Below, piece by piece: positions 17,032 to 27,000 of a stretch of 61,781 bases of DNA (the stretch's first letter is position 1; every line of letters starts with the position of its first letter). The position numbers were made by a program, and so were the translations under genes. The notes below the pieces were generated by a model, which worked only from the letters and a program-made list of their open reading frames with translations, had not been told where the DNA came from and did not search any database. The DNA comes from a virus: IMG/VR virus record IMGVR_UViG_3300028374_000014, positions 1-61,781 of that record; one strand, written 5' to 3'.

Positions 17032-18729
17032 TTATACAGGCTCCCAAAAGTTATATTTTTTATCAGGTGTCGCAATGTCGAATAAACGATCATCCAAGTT
17101 CGCATTTCTGTTATTAACCAACTTAGAGTTTGCATCAAGTGCAATCTTTCTAGTAAGTCCAAAAAACTTCTTTAAGTTCTTGTCACAATTTATAGCAGTG
17201 TCAAGAGTCAAAAGATATTCTGATCCATAATCAAGCGGACTTAAATCAAATCCAAATACGGCAGATGTAGGATTTTTTACAGGATCGAACCAAAGACTAC
17301 TCCGGGTTGATCCTATTTTGTAATCCAATCCAGACCGAACAGACCGCAAAGCTGATGCAAATTCTTTATCAATCATGAGCTCAGCAGCTTGCACCATTGA
17401 CACGAAAACAACTTTATATGAACGTCCTTTTATCAAAGTATTCGCAGAATCATTATAATATTTGCTTAACACTTCTAAAGTTTTTTCACGTTCAGCAGGG
17501 TCCGATATTGTTTTCAATGAATCATAGAATTTCTTAACGCAATTGTCCATATCGACGCCAAGCGTCGCTTCAACAAGTTTCAGTTTCTCTTCGAACGAGT
17601 ATTCCACCTGTTTCAACCCTAAATCAGACATTAAATTGATATCTACCTTGATAAATGTTGCAGGACCGCTGAATCGATATTCTTGCGTAAACCCTGTATC
17701 AGTTTTGTCAATAGATAAATTTCCATCTGAATATGTGGCGTAACCTCCGCTGTCTAGGTATAAGTTCTTAAATTGATAAGGTTCAATAATTTCTCCATTA
17801 TCTAACGTTATCTCGTCGCCGTCATTTACGAACGATTCAGCGGTTTCCATCAAAACTTTGGCATGTTGTTCATATTGGCTAACAGTATCTTGAATTGATT
17901 CTCTAATTTCACCCTGTGCAGTATACATAATTGGTTGGTATTTTTGTGACCACAAACCGTTCGTTAAACGATCCAACATCTTTTCACATGGTTGCAGTTT
18001 TTGACGATTAATTGGAATATCATGCATTTGTGCTATACGACGTGGAACATCCATTTGGCACATTTGTGCATCTTTAGCATTAAAGATTTCCTGTGGATTC
18101 TTTGCCAATTCGTCGACATCTTTTTCCAACTTTTGAGCCAAACCTTCCAATTTCTCTTTAGGATAATACACCAATGCTATCTTAAAATTATCTCGTGTTT
18201 CATTATCTGGCTTTTTGTTTATCATAAAGATAAAGTTAATTCCTCTATAAAGGGCATAGTTGCTAAATTGATTACTTTCTTTACCCGAAATACACCACTT
18301 AGTTGAAGCTCCGTAATAACAGCTAGCCTTGGTTGACAGAGGAGCAATAAATAGATATTTATCATCTTCGTATATTTTGATTGCGCCTGATTTAATGTCT
18401 TCACGTTTCTTCGTTTTTGATTTTCCCATAGATTGCAGTTTTTGCTGCAATTCAGGAAAACTCCATTGATAAATATCTTTTTCAGCACCTTGTAAACGTT
18501 GACGAACTTTGTGGAATCTTTGCGTCGTATCGATAACCTCTTTGGGACTGTGATTGTTTTTGATAGCTTGTTTTGCCATCCAATTAAGATACTTATCATC
18601 ACCGGAAGGATCATTATCTGACAATTGTTGAACAACCTCGATATCATCGGGATATCTTTTCATTATTTTGTCAATTCTTGCTTCCTGAAGAAAACCTCGG
18701 AAGTTATTGTATACTTTATTGTAACTCAA
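17032..18729 (-). CDS. Large cargo-like protein, capsid-targeting-like N-terminus, 565 aa
   Basis: The start is a TTG with a GGAGAAGAG ribosome site, overlapping the stop of a 50-aa gene (TTGA). The N-terminus SYNKVYNNFRGFLQE has an L-Q-E site at residue 16, followed by ARID, a divergent form of the shared cargo peptide. Residues ~130-185 carry LSTKASCYYGASTKWCIS, then FSNYALYRGINFIFMI. I recall this 'Y-G-x-x-T-K-W-C' motif from phage proteins of unknown function. The C-terminal half is Asp/Ser-rich and mixed alpha/beta. A head-packaged protein is my inference from the N-terminus and the cargo neighbours. Confidence 0.6.
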   Translation of the reverse strand: MSYNKVYNNFRGFLQEARIDKIMKRYPDDIEVVQQLSDNDPSGDDKYLNWMAKQAIKNNHSPKEVIDTTQRFHKVRQRLQGAEKDIYQWSFPELQQKLQSMGKSKTKKREDIKSGAIKIYEDDKYLFIAPLSTKASCYYGASTKWCISGKESNQFSNYALYRGINFIFMINKKPDNETRDNFKIALVYYPKEKLEGLAQKLEKDVDELAKNPQEIFNAKDAQMCQMDVPRRIAQMHDIPINRQKLQPCEKMLDRLTNGLWSQKYQPIMYTAQGEIRESIQDTVSQYEQHAKVLMETAESFVNDGDEITLDNGEIIEPYQFKNLYLDSGGYATYSDGNLSIDKTDTGFTQEYRFSGPATFIKVDINLMSDLGLKQVEYSFEEKLKLVEATLGVDMDNCVKKFYDSLKTISDPAEREKTLEVLSKYYNDSANTLIKGRSYKVVFVSMVQAAELMIDKEFASALRSVRSGLDYKIGSTRSSLWFDPVKNPTSAVFGFDLSPLDYGSEYLLTLDTAINCDKNLKKFFGLTRKIALDANSKLVNNRNANLDDRLFDIATPDKKYNFWEPV

Positions 18730-18878
18730 GTCTCTTCTCCATAAAATAAAAAGTCAGCAACGTTTGCAGCGAATTGCACAACATCTTGGGGGTCTTCATA
18801 AAATTCATTATCTTGATAGTATAGCTCATCTAAGATTTCGACATCTTCCGATGACCTAGACCGAAGAAATACAACCAC
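18726..18878 (-). CDS. Small acidic protein, 50 aa (GTG start)
   Basis: A 50-codon frame from GTG at 18878 to TGA, ending VVQFAANVADFLFYGEET. It fills the gap between two genes, and its TGA overlaps the TTG start of the next one by four bases, a sign of translational coupling. The product is acidic (EDVEILDELYYQDNEFYEDP). Oddly it is in the same frame as the upstream gene: the upstream TAA at 18882-18884 is followed by CAT-GTG. So it could be a re-initiated gene, or a stop-readthrough extension of the 100-aa protein. Confidence 0.5.
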   Translation of the reverse strand: MVVFLRSRSSEDVEILDELYYQDNEFYEDPQDVVQFAANVADFLFYGEET

Positions 18879-18881
18879 ATG

Positions 18882-19184
18882 TTATGCATTAGTTTTCTTC
18901 TTATGTTGCTCTAACAAAAATCCCACGTAGTAATTCGGGAATAAAATCGTTAACATATTTTTATACGAATCTTCCCAATAAGACATTTGCTCATTATCAA
19001 TCTCTTGTACTTCATTGTTTCGTACTCGCACCAAATGGTGATCACGAGGGTCCACACGGTCGTAAAACTGATCCACAATACCTTGCAAAATCGGTTCCAG
19101 ACTGTTCATAAACCGCGTCTTTGTAAAGTGATCCTTTTTAGATAAGTCGAGGGTCTTATTCCAGTTTTCAAGCAATTTCTTCAT
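18882..19184 (-). CDS. Small cargo-like protein, 100 aa
   Basis: A 100-residue protein whose start MKKLLENWNKTLDLS matches the shared cargo peptide but lacks a [hydrophobic]-x-Glu site at residue 14-16. The rest is helical and charged, with SYWEDSYKNMLTILFPNYYVGFLLEQ near the end broken only by ordinary polar residues. No family recognised. It follows the neck protein by four bases. If the shared peptide is a packaging signal, this member may be packaged without trimming, or be a non-functional relative. The frame stays open after its TAA for another 51 codons (see 18726-18878). Confidence 0.55.
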   Translation of the reverse strand: MKKLLENWNKTLDLSKKDHFTKTRFMNSLEPILQGIVDQFYDRVDPRDHHLVRVRNNEVQEIDNEQMSYWEDSYKNMLTILFPNYYVGFLLEQHKKKTNA

Positions 19185-19188
19185 TTCA

Positions 19189-20481
19189 TTATCCTACCAC
19201 AATTGGGATTGGGATTTTTTGCTGGATTTGGTCTACATCTTCAACCATCTCAGCGTCAGACCTCATAAGAGCAGCATATGTTAGTTTTTCCAGTTGCTCA
19301 TTCAATTGATCCCGAAGTCTGTTTTGTTCTGTTTTCCCTTCTTCTATCAGGGCTGGCCCGTTCAATGTCACATCTCTGCCACCGGGATATGGGATAGATT
19401 GCAATTTCGAACGAACATATCCCAATGATTCTTTGGCTAAAGCTAGAGCATATTGTCTAATCCATTGTTTACCCAATGCATTAATGTTCTTATAGGGTAT
19501 ATTCGAGAAAGGCAGTGTGTTAACATTGTTAATGCCATCAATACCAGTTCTCTTATCGCCGTCTTCTTCCCAAGCATCACTGGGGATATAGAACCTAATC
19601 CACAAGTTGTCAGGGCCAAGTGTATCGTGAGGTGTTGGATAAATTCTGAGCTTATTGTTCCGAATCTCGTAGGACCAGTGAGATAGGCGTGTGTACAAAG
19701 CGTTTTCATATTGAATCGATTGCAATTTATTCTGCCAAACAGGAATTACTTCAAAACTTGAATCATCGGCCCACTGGCCGTAGTTGTGGAAGTTACCAAC
19801 TGTTGTCAATCCACCATAGTAACCATAAAAACGCCATGCTGCTCGTGGTGTTTCAAAAAACACTTTTGTGACAAGAATTCTTTTATTACCTATGGACCCC
19901 GAAAATTCAGGTAAAGCGGAAATCGCTTCTTGAAGATCATAATCTTGTTGATTTGGCGTTGTCGCAATTGAAGCAGAATACTCTGTGTCCAATCCACCAA
20001 GGCTGGCTTCTGTTGCCAAACCATCAGCAACTCGACGTGCATACGCAAAACCGAATTTTGGGTATTTTAGGGAGATATGACTACCACCCAACGATGATGA
20101 CAATGTACCAGATAACAGATTACCGTCCTGATCAAAGCTACCAGATGTTCCACCGAGCATGTCAGAAAGAACATTTTCTGCTTGGTGCATGTTTACGATA
20201 TACGAATATTCCAGTACAGATTCTTCATAAGAAGCGTAAATGTTCTTTTCTTGGAGTTCAATATCTAGGATGTTGCCACCAAGCTTTAAATAGGTATGTG
20301 CTACTTGGTCTGCTGCCCCTGAGAGAAACGCAGCGTCATAGAGAGGCGATGTTTGCTCTGCATATATACCAAAGGGTAGGTTTGTTGCAACATTACCTAC
20401 TGTGCCCGATGCGGGCAGCACGTTAACCGGTGTTTGCTGGACCGGTGTTAGTGTTGGCAGTGCTGTAGAATTTGAACTCAT
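19189..20481 (-). CDS. Neck / head-tail connector protein (gp13-like), 430 aa
   Basis: A 430-residue protein just after the major capsid gene and its terminator. The middle has TPNQQDYDLQEAI, KRILVTKVFFETP, a Gly/Tyr-rich loop FYGYYGGLT, and WSYEIRNNKLRIYPTPHD followed by DNLWIRFYIPSDAW. This strand-rich region is what I associate with head-tail connector (neck) proteins of T4-like phages. The C-terminal ~100 residues are helical (LGKQWIRQYALALAKESLG) and end in a Glu/Gln-rich helix. It probably forms part of the collar joining head and tail. The specific T4 equivalence is uncertain. Confidence 0.6.
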   Translation of the reverse strand: MSSNSTALPTLTPVQQTPVNVLPASGTVGNVATNLPFGIYAEQTSPLYDAAFLSGAADQVAHTYLKLGGNILDIELQEKNIYASYEESVLEYSYIVNMHQAENVLSDMLGGTSGSFDQDGNLLSGTLSSSLGGSHISLKYPKFGFAYARRVADGLATEASLGGLDTEYSASIATTPNQQDYDLQEAISALPEFSGSIGNKRILVTKVFFETPRAAWRFYGYYGGLTTVGNFHNYGQWADDSSFEVIPVWQNKLQSIQYENALYTRLSHWSYEIRNNKLRIYPTPHDTLGPDNLWIRFYIPSDAWEEDGDKRTGIDGINNVNTLPFSNIPYKNINALGKQWIRQYALALAKESLGYVRSKLQSIPYPGGRDVTLNGPALIEEGKTEQNRLRDQLNEQLEKLTYAALMRSDAEMVEDVDQIQQKIPIPIVVG

Positions 20482-20507
20482 TGGTGTAACCCTCGAAATA
20501 TGACAAT

Positions 20508-20515
20508 CCTTTATA
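20508..20515 (-). promoter_or_regulatory. Candidate late promoter upstream of neck gene
   Basis: TATAAAGG on the minus strand, about 28 bases before the ATG at 20481, and downstream of the strong terminator at 20552-20581. A new transcript start is needed here if the terminator works well. The core is similar to other TATAA boxes in this window. By-eye call. Confidence 0.35.
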
Positions 20516-20551
20516 ATTAGGACAAACCAGAAGATATCGGAGTTTTAATTC

Positions 20552-20581
20552 AAAAAGAAAAAGGGAGCCGTCAGGCTCCCT
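20552..20581 (-). terminator. Rho-independent terminator after major capsid gene
   Basis: A perfect 7-bp GC-rich stem GGGAGCC / GGCTCCC with loop TGAC on the minus strand, followed by TTTTTCTTTTT. A second small hairpin (GCGTGT-CTA-ACACGC) lies just upstream between the capsid stop (20618) and this one. Ending the scaffold/capsid transcript here would keep capsid mRNA abundant relative to downstream genes. Confidence 0.92.
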
Positions 20582-20617
20582 CTAGCGTGTTAGACACGCC
20601 CCCAGCAATTATTAGGC

Positions 20618-22354
20618 TTAACCTACAAGGTCACGTACCCAGACAATTCCGTACATATCAGGACGAACCATTTGCTTACCGTATCGAGTCATAACACCCT
20701 TACGTGGAACAAAGTCTTCCGTACCGAAGATAACCGGAGTCATTTGCATAGGCACATAAGGTGCATATACATAACCCGATTCTAGGAATGACGAGCCTTT
20801 TCTCCCTACAAGAATCAACTGACGTGGGAAGTAAGGGTCGACATAAATGTCAAACTTCTTATTCACACTACCAGCATTGTAGGATCCAGCGTCGCCCTTG
20901 TCGTCGCCGACTGTAACGTTACCCACAAATCCACGCGTGAATTCAAGGATTGATACAACTTCCGGTGAGCAGACGATGAAGTTAGCTCCGCCTCGGCGCG
21001 TCTTACGGTGCATAACCGCGCTGACGTCGTTGACAACTTCGACAAGTGATTGATACCACTCGGAAATGTTACCCGTGAAGTCAGGTGGCGCAGTAGTAGC
21101 AGAAATGTCTTCACCTGTTTGCGTGTTAAGGAAACGACCCGGCTTACGCGACCAGTATCGAAGGTCTGCTGTAGCACCCTTGATAAGATCTTCAAGCACT
21201 TCCATATTGATTTCAAGTTCAATATGTTCAGCAAGAACAGACGTTAACTCAACTTCAGCGTCGAGGTTGTGATAAGCGTTCAAATCTTGACCCAATTCTG
21301 GTGTCCACTTCGCTTTCAACTTACGCGTTACCGCTGTGATTGCGATGCTGTCTACCTTCAAGTCAAGCTCAGGAATACCTTCATCATTTTCCAGACCCCA
21401 GATATCGGCGCCTACGACAGAACCAACGGCTCCACCTGCGTCGAAGTTATCTGCGACTGGAGCGTCCCATGCGCTCGCAGCATCAAGTGCTGTTGCTGCG
21501 TCACCCTCTGTGTGCGAACCAGAGATCACACGAGCGACTACAAGCACTGTATCCTTAGACGACCCCGAAAGGGAAGTCAAACGTCGTACAAGCTTGTATG
21601 CGCCGGCTGAGTCACGGGTTGCAGAAGATGAAAGGTCGGTATCCGTGATAGCAACAAAGTTCTTTTCGCTGAACTCATTACCTGCACTTTTGAACGATGC
21701 CAATGGAACCGTCGCAATAGCAACCACAGAACCAGAAAGGTCCGGGTCGAAATTGACCAACTTATCGATATCAGCGTTTGAACCACTATTTGTAGACGCG
21801 CCGACAGTACCGGACGCTACAAGAGTTGTTGCCGCTGTGAAAGATGCAGTTGGGTATGTGTAACCATTGTTCATGTTGTATGCTGAACGCTCGTTGTTCA
21901 GAGCATCAAGCAACACACCACCAGTGATTTCAGCGCCAACTACGCCTTGACCATAAATCGAAGAACCAGCAGCTTGTGAAAGGCGGTCATTCGTGTATGT
22001 AAAGTCAAGGAAGAAGATCAGACCAGATGGCAAGCTCATCGGCTGAACAGACACAAGGTCGTTCGCAATAAGATTACCAAAGACGCGACGGACGATCGGG
22101 AATGCGACAGACGCAAAACCCTCAACATCACCGCCACCCATGGTCGATGCTTCTGTAAGGACTTGTTTATATTCCTTTACAATTTGTCCAGCTTGATTTT
22201 CCAAAAGTCGTGACATCGTAGATCGTCGCTTGTCGTCACCCAAACCTTCAAGAAGGCCCGTGTTTTCCCATTTGCGAAGCATACGCTCATTTTCTTTTGC
22301 AAGATTTCGCTGAACCATGTTTTCAGTTAATAGATTATATAGATCTCTATTCAT
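20618..22354 (-). CDS. Major capsid protein (gp23-like), 578 aa
   Basis: A 578-residue HK97-fold capsid protein of the T4 gp23 type. The ATG at 22354 is chosen because GGAG lies 11 bases before it; a TTG nine bases earlier is too close. The N-terminal ~68 residues (LLTENMVQRNLAKENE ... EYKQVLTE) form a helical delta region. L-T-E at 66-68, followed by ASTMGGGD, fits the gp21-type cleavage site (T4 gp23 is cut after Glu65). Then come VASVAFPIV-like and SLPSGLIFFLDFTY motifs, and the C-terminus MTRYGKQMVRPDMYG. A long Ala/Ser/Asp-rich insertion (~150-300) may form a surface domain. It follows the scaffold gene by 25 bases. Confidence 0.93.
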   Translation of the reverse strand: MNRDLYNLLTENMVQRNLAKENERMLRKWENTGLLEGLGDDKRRSTMSRLLENQAGQIVKEYKQVLTEASTMGGGDVEGFASVAFPIVRRVFGNLIANDLVSVQPMSLPSGLIFFLDFTYTNDRLSQAAGSSIYGQGVVGAEITGGVLLDALNNERSAYNMNNGYTYPTASFTAATTLVASGTVGASTNSGSNADIDKLVNFDPDLSGSVVAIATVPLASFKSAGNEFSEKNFVAITDTDLSSSATRDSAGAYKLVRRLTSLSGSSKDTVLVVARVISGSHTEGDAATALDAASAWDAPVADNFDAGGAVGSVVGADIWGLENDEGIPELDLKVDSIAITAVTRKLKAKWTPELGQDLNAYHNLDAEVELTSVLAEHIELEINMEVLEDLIKGATADLRYWSRKPGRFLNTQTGEDISATTAPPDFTGNISEWYQSLVEVVNDVSAVMHRKTRRGGANFIVCSPEVVSILEFTRGFVGNVTVGDDKGDAGSYNAGSVNKKFDIYVDPYFPRQLILVGRKGSSFLESGYVYAPYVPMQMTPVIFGTEDFVPRKGVMTRYGKQMVRPDMYGIVWVRDLVG

Positions 22355-22379
22355 GGTTTTCAATTCTCCAAAAAGTTAA

Positions 22380-23981
22380 TTAATCGTTTAAAATTCCAGC
22401 TAGTTTCTTCCAACGCCCGGAGGTGTTTTCTGATACTATTGCCTTCTCTTCCTCTGCCCTCGGTCTACGAGAGTTTTGGAGCACTGATGATGCTGTTGGT
22501 TTATTCTTCAATGCTTCTGTGAGTGGATTATGATCTCTTCTCTTCATATCTGAGAGAGATCCCGCTGCACTTTCTTGAAGCTTAAATAAACGTTGAGCTT
22601 CACCAACTGTTGTGGCATCCGAAATTGCTTCGACAATCTTGTGTTTTTGCCGCTCATTCAGGGAGTTGTTTCCAAATACCTTCTGTTGCAACTGTAACTT
22701 AACGTTCTCTATATTAAGTTGTTGCATCAAATCTGCTACTTCTAGCAGCTTCTTCTTATAACTATTAGCTTTATTCTCCAAATTCCGATTTTCTTTTATA
22801 TATTTTTTGCTAATACGTTTTAATTGTGCTATTTTCTTTGATTCATTCACATAATCGTGAGTATCATTTTGTGTTCTTCGATCGCCCGGTGCGGAATGTG
22901 CTTTCTTCACCTTATCTTCCGCATCGTCATCATCTGATTTGCCGGGGTTATTAAGACGCGCTAATAACTTGTCAAATTCGTCATCAAAGTCTGCGTCACT
23001 ACGTGGGGACCAACCGGATGGTTGCTCTTCGACATCCGCGGTCAATCCTTCACTAACTTCTGCGTCAGAGACATCTTTATCAGAATATCCGCGTCCAACG
23101 ATTTCAGCCAATTCTTCATCTAACTCAATTTCTAATTCTTCTTGAAATGGTTTCTCGTTTTTTGTCACTTCTGTGTCTTCCCGTCCATAGTCGGGGCCTG
23201 CAACAGCAGTGCCGCTTGTTTGTTTTTGTCGTTGATTAATTTTATCCCATTGGTTACCAAACTTTTCGAACTCTGCATTGCGTTTTCCTTTTCTATCGAA
23301 ATAAGCGTCATCTTTTTCAACTGGAGTAAATTCACCTTTACGGGCATGAGCTTGGTCAGCCTTTGCAACGAGGCGGGCGGAACGTTCTTCTGGAGTCTCA
23401 TCAGCAAATGGCACACCTTCGTCCAAATACTCTTCAAACAATGATTCATCTAATTCGAATTCTTGCAAAAAGCTTTCTTCGCTATTTTCTGCGCCGGCCA
23501 ACTCTTGTGCAGCATCCTCATGAGACTGAGGGCCGGTCATTCCGCCGGGACCACCTTTGCTTGTATCCATCGTGTCGCCGTCTGTGCTCATGCCCATTAA
23601 GTCGTCAAAATCGATTTCAATTTCTTCTTCGTCTTCTGGACAAGGACACAAATCTTCACCATCACCGAATGACATTGGAACTTGATTATCCAAATAAGAA
23701 TTATTCCCAGCTTCAGGGTATTCCAAATCATCCTCAAAACCGAACATTTCAGGTTCTTCACCCATTTCGAAATCGTCATCGGGTCCAGCGAAACCAAGAT
23801 CTGGTTCTGGCTCTGGTTGCTCATCGAGGATTGACTCGGCAATTTTGCCCTCCAAAATCTGGTTCATATTGGACCTGATCTCAGACGCATATTTGCCTAC
23901 AAGATCTGTCTCAGCTTGTTGCCGAGCGGCCTCTCTTAATTTTTGTGACTCTATAAAAGCTTCTTTAAGAAGTGAAGACAT
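22380..23981 (-). CDS. Scaffold / prohead core protein (gp22-like), 533 aa
   Basis: A 533-residue highly acidic, low-complexity protein directly upstream of the capsid gene, the standard place of the scaffold. The start ATG at 23981 has a CAGGAG ribosome site. The N-terminus SSLLKEAFIESQKLREAARQ is helical, the middle (60-350) is Asp/Glu/Gly-rich, and the C-terminal ~170 residues form a coiled coil (LKRISKKYIKENRNLENK) then SLNERQKHKIVEAISDATT and a Ser/Arg-rich tail. T4 gp22 has the same build and is degraded by gp21. The LNERQKH motif also occurs in the protein at 32991-33839, hinting at a shared head-related interaction. Confidence 0.82.
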   Translation of the reverse strand: MSSLLKEAFIESQKLREAARQQAETDLVGKYASEIRSNMNQILEGKIAESILDEQPEPEPDLGFAGPDDDFEMGEEPEMFGFEDDLEYPEAGNNSYLDNQVPMSFGDGEDLCPCPEDEEEIEIDFDDLMGMSTDGDTMDTSKGGPGGMTGPQSHEDAAQELAGAENSEESFLQEFELDESLFEEYLDEGVPFADETPEERSARLVAKADQAHARKGEFTPVEKDDAYFDRKGKRNAEFEKFGNQWDKINQRQKQTSGTAVAGPDYGREDTEVTKNEKPFQEELEIELDEELAEIVGRGYSDKDVSDAEVSEGLTADVEEQPSGWSPRSDADFDDEFDKLLARLNNPGKSDDDDAEDKVKKAHSAPGDRRTQNDTHDYVNESKKIAQLKRISKKYIKENRNLENKANSYKKKLLEVADLMQQLNIENVKLQLQQKVFGNNSLNERQKHKIVEAISDATTVGEAQRLFKLQESAAGSLSDMKRRDHNPLTEALKNKPTASSVLQNSRRPRAEEEKAIVSENTSGRWKKLAGILND

Positions 23982-24056
23982 ATTTTTTACTCCTGTTATA
24001 AAATTCCATAATAAATATAACTCAAACCCCGCGCATGACAAAATATCTATAGATTA

Positions 24057-27000
24057 TTAGAAAAATGTTTTCTTTTCATCCCAAAATAAATCATAAGTAA
24101 TTCGGCCACCGGAGACAAACTTGTGCTTTATACCATAAAACGCATTGTTGGTTGCTTTGAGGGATGAAGCAATTTCCGAGCTTCCAAAACCGTCATCAGC
24201 ATTGTGGTTTCCAAATGTATCGCCGTCTACAAATAAGCTTCCCACTAAATAATCAGAATTCCACGAATGACTGCCGAACGCATCAAAGTTTTCATATAAA
24301 GACGCGCCCAATACTGTATTTGACTGGTGCGATCCAAATGTGTCACCATCGACGAACAAAGTTACTGGTATTGATATATCAATTCCATGATTTCCAAATG
24401 TGTCACCATCGACGAACAATGTTGCCGATATTTCCAGTGCCCCACTTGCTGAATGACTTCCGAATGTATCGCCATCTACAAACAATGTGACAGGAAGTGA
24501 AGTATCAACAGAATGACTTCCGAATGCATCACCATCTGCAAACAATGTGGCAGGAAGTGAAGTATCAACAGAATGACTTCCGAATGCATCACCATCTGCA
24601 AACAATGTTGAGTTTAATTGCGTAGCAGTGTTAAATGTATGGCTACCGAATGTATCGCCATCTGCGAATAATGTGACAGGAAGTGAAGTATCAACAGAAT
24701 GACTTCCGAATGTATCGCCGTCAACGAATAGTGTACCATTTAGAGTTAATTCAAATGTTGCAGTATGACTTCCGAATATATCGCCGTCTGTGAACAATGC
24801 TGCATCTAATTGTGTAGAAAACGAATGACTACCAAATGTATCGCCGTCTGTGAACAATGTTGCAGGTATTGACACCCCAACAGCATGACTACCGAATGTA
24901 TCACCATCAATAAACAATGTTGCAGGTATTGACATATCCACCACATGACTACCAAATATATCACCATCTGCAAATAGCGTCGCATTGTAAACTGTTGCCG
25001 TATTTACAGAGTGGCTACCAAATGTGTCACCGTCAGTGAACAGCGTTGCATCTACTGTTGGATTTACTTGATGACTACCAAATGTATCGCCATCTGCAAA
25101 TAATGCTGTATCTACTGTTGGATTTACTTGATGACTACCAAATGTATCGCCATCTGCAAATAGCGTCGCATTGTAAACTGTTGCCGTATTTACAGAGTGG
25201 CTACCAAATGTGTCACCGTCAGTGAACAGCGTTGCATCTATTGTGGGGTTTATTTGATGACTACCAAATGTATCGCCATCTGTAAGCAGTGTCGCAGAGA
25301 TATCTGAGTTCAGAGTATGTGTACCAAATGTATCGCCATCTGCAAACAGCGTTGTATCTATTGTGGGGTTTATTTGATGACTACCAAATGTATCACCATC
25401 GACGAATAATGTACCATTTAGTGATATACCCGCAAAATGATTTCCGAACGTATCACCATCTGCAAATAACGTTGTTATTACTGTTGGGTTCGTTTGATGA
25501 CTACCAAATGTATCACCATCGACGAACAGCGTTGTATCTATCGTTGGATTGACAGTATGACTGCCAAATGTATCACCATCAGTGAATAGCGTCGCGTTAT
25601 ATATCGTTGCTGTACTTGCAGTATGTGATCCAAATGTGTTACCATCGACGAACAGCGTTGCATCTATCGTTGGATTGACGGTATGACTGCCAAATGTATC
25701 ACCATCAGTGAATAGCGTTGTGGTTACTGTTGTACCAATGGTATGACTGCCAAATGTATCACCATCAGTGAATAGCGTTGTGGTTACTGTTGTACCAATG
25801 GTATGACTGCCAAATGTATCACCATCAGTGAATAGCGTTGTATCTATCGTTGGATTGACAGTATGACTGCCAAATGTATCACCATCTGCAAATAACGTTG
25901 TTATTACTGTTGGGTTCGTTTGATGACTGCCAAATGTATCACCATCAGTGAATAGCGTTGTATCTATCGTTGGATTGATAGTATGACTGCCAAATGTATC
26001 ACCATCAGTGAATAATGTGCCGTTTAGAAGCGTATCACCAGAAACAGAGTGAACACCAAATGTATCACCATCTGCAAATAATATCGCATCTATCGTTGGA
26101 TTGACAGTGTGTGATCCGAATGTGTCACCATCAACGAACAGTGTTGTTGTTACCGTTGGATTGACAGTGTGTGATCCGAATGTGTCACCATCGACGAACA
26201 GCGTTGTTGTCACTGTTATGCCAGTGGTATGACTGCCAAATGTGTCACCATCGACGAACAGCGTTGTTGTCACTGTTGGATCGATAGTGTGTGATCCGAA
26301 TGTGTCACCATCAACAAAAGTTGTTGTTGTTACTGTCGGGTTGACAGAGTGAGCGCCGAAAGAATCCGGCGTGTCTTCGAATAGTGTGCCATTAAGTGCT
26401 GTGGCAATTGAAGCAGTATGATTACCAAATGTATCACCATCAACAAAAGTTGTTGTTGTTACTGTCGGGTTGACAGAGTGAGCGCCGAAAGAATCCGGCG
26501 TGTCTTCGAATAGTGTTGTTGTTACTGTCGGGTTGACAGAGTGAGCACCGAAAGAATCCGGCGTGTCTTCGAATAGTGTGCCATTAAGCGTTGTAACAAC
26601 AGCGTCATATTCCACCTGCCATTCAACCGCGCCAACATTGACAGAGTTTCGGGCGCTCGGCGGGCCGCCGGCCTTAGTGCCAACCACCATAATTTCAACA
26701 TTAGCACCTGTGGCTGTCGTGAGAACGCTAGCGTTCCATGTATAACTCAATGTGGTACCACCAACCGTAATGTTGGTGTCAGTGCCGGCGCTGATTAGTG
26801 TGCCATTCTCCCACAATTCGATGCGGGCTTGTGGGGTACCCGTCTGGGCTTCACTAAATTGTTCACAATATGCGCGGAAAGTCTGGAGGTCTGTTCCTAC
26901 TGTGGGATCCCCGGATGGCGTGGGGAAGGAACAGCGCAGATCTGTATTGGAGTTGTTATTAGCGGCAGTTACGAATAACGAATCAGGACTATCGAGATCG

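Noticed and set aside
17031-17162. Longer start for kinase-like protein A
   Set aside because: The 44 extra residues overlap the upstream gene's end; starting at 17030 places the shared peptide at the N-terminus, as in the other cargo genes.
22354-22363. TTG at 22363 as capsid gene start
   Set aside because: It lies only two bases after the GGAG ribosome site; the ATG at 22354 has proper spacing.
24164-25552. Plus-strand frames in the giant repeat gene
   Set aside because: Shadows of the regular DNA repeat (periodic MYHHRRT-type peptides).
26300-26600. Repeats that might be a CRISPR array
   Set aside because: The periodic units are coding (20-22 codons), lack unique spacers of fixed length, and continue the DGDTFGSH protein repeats.
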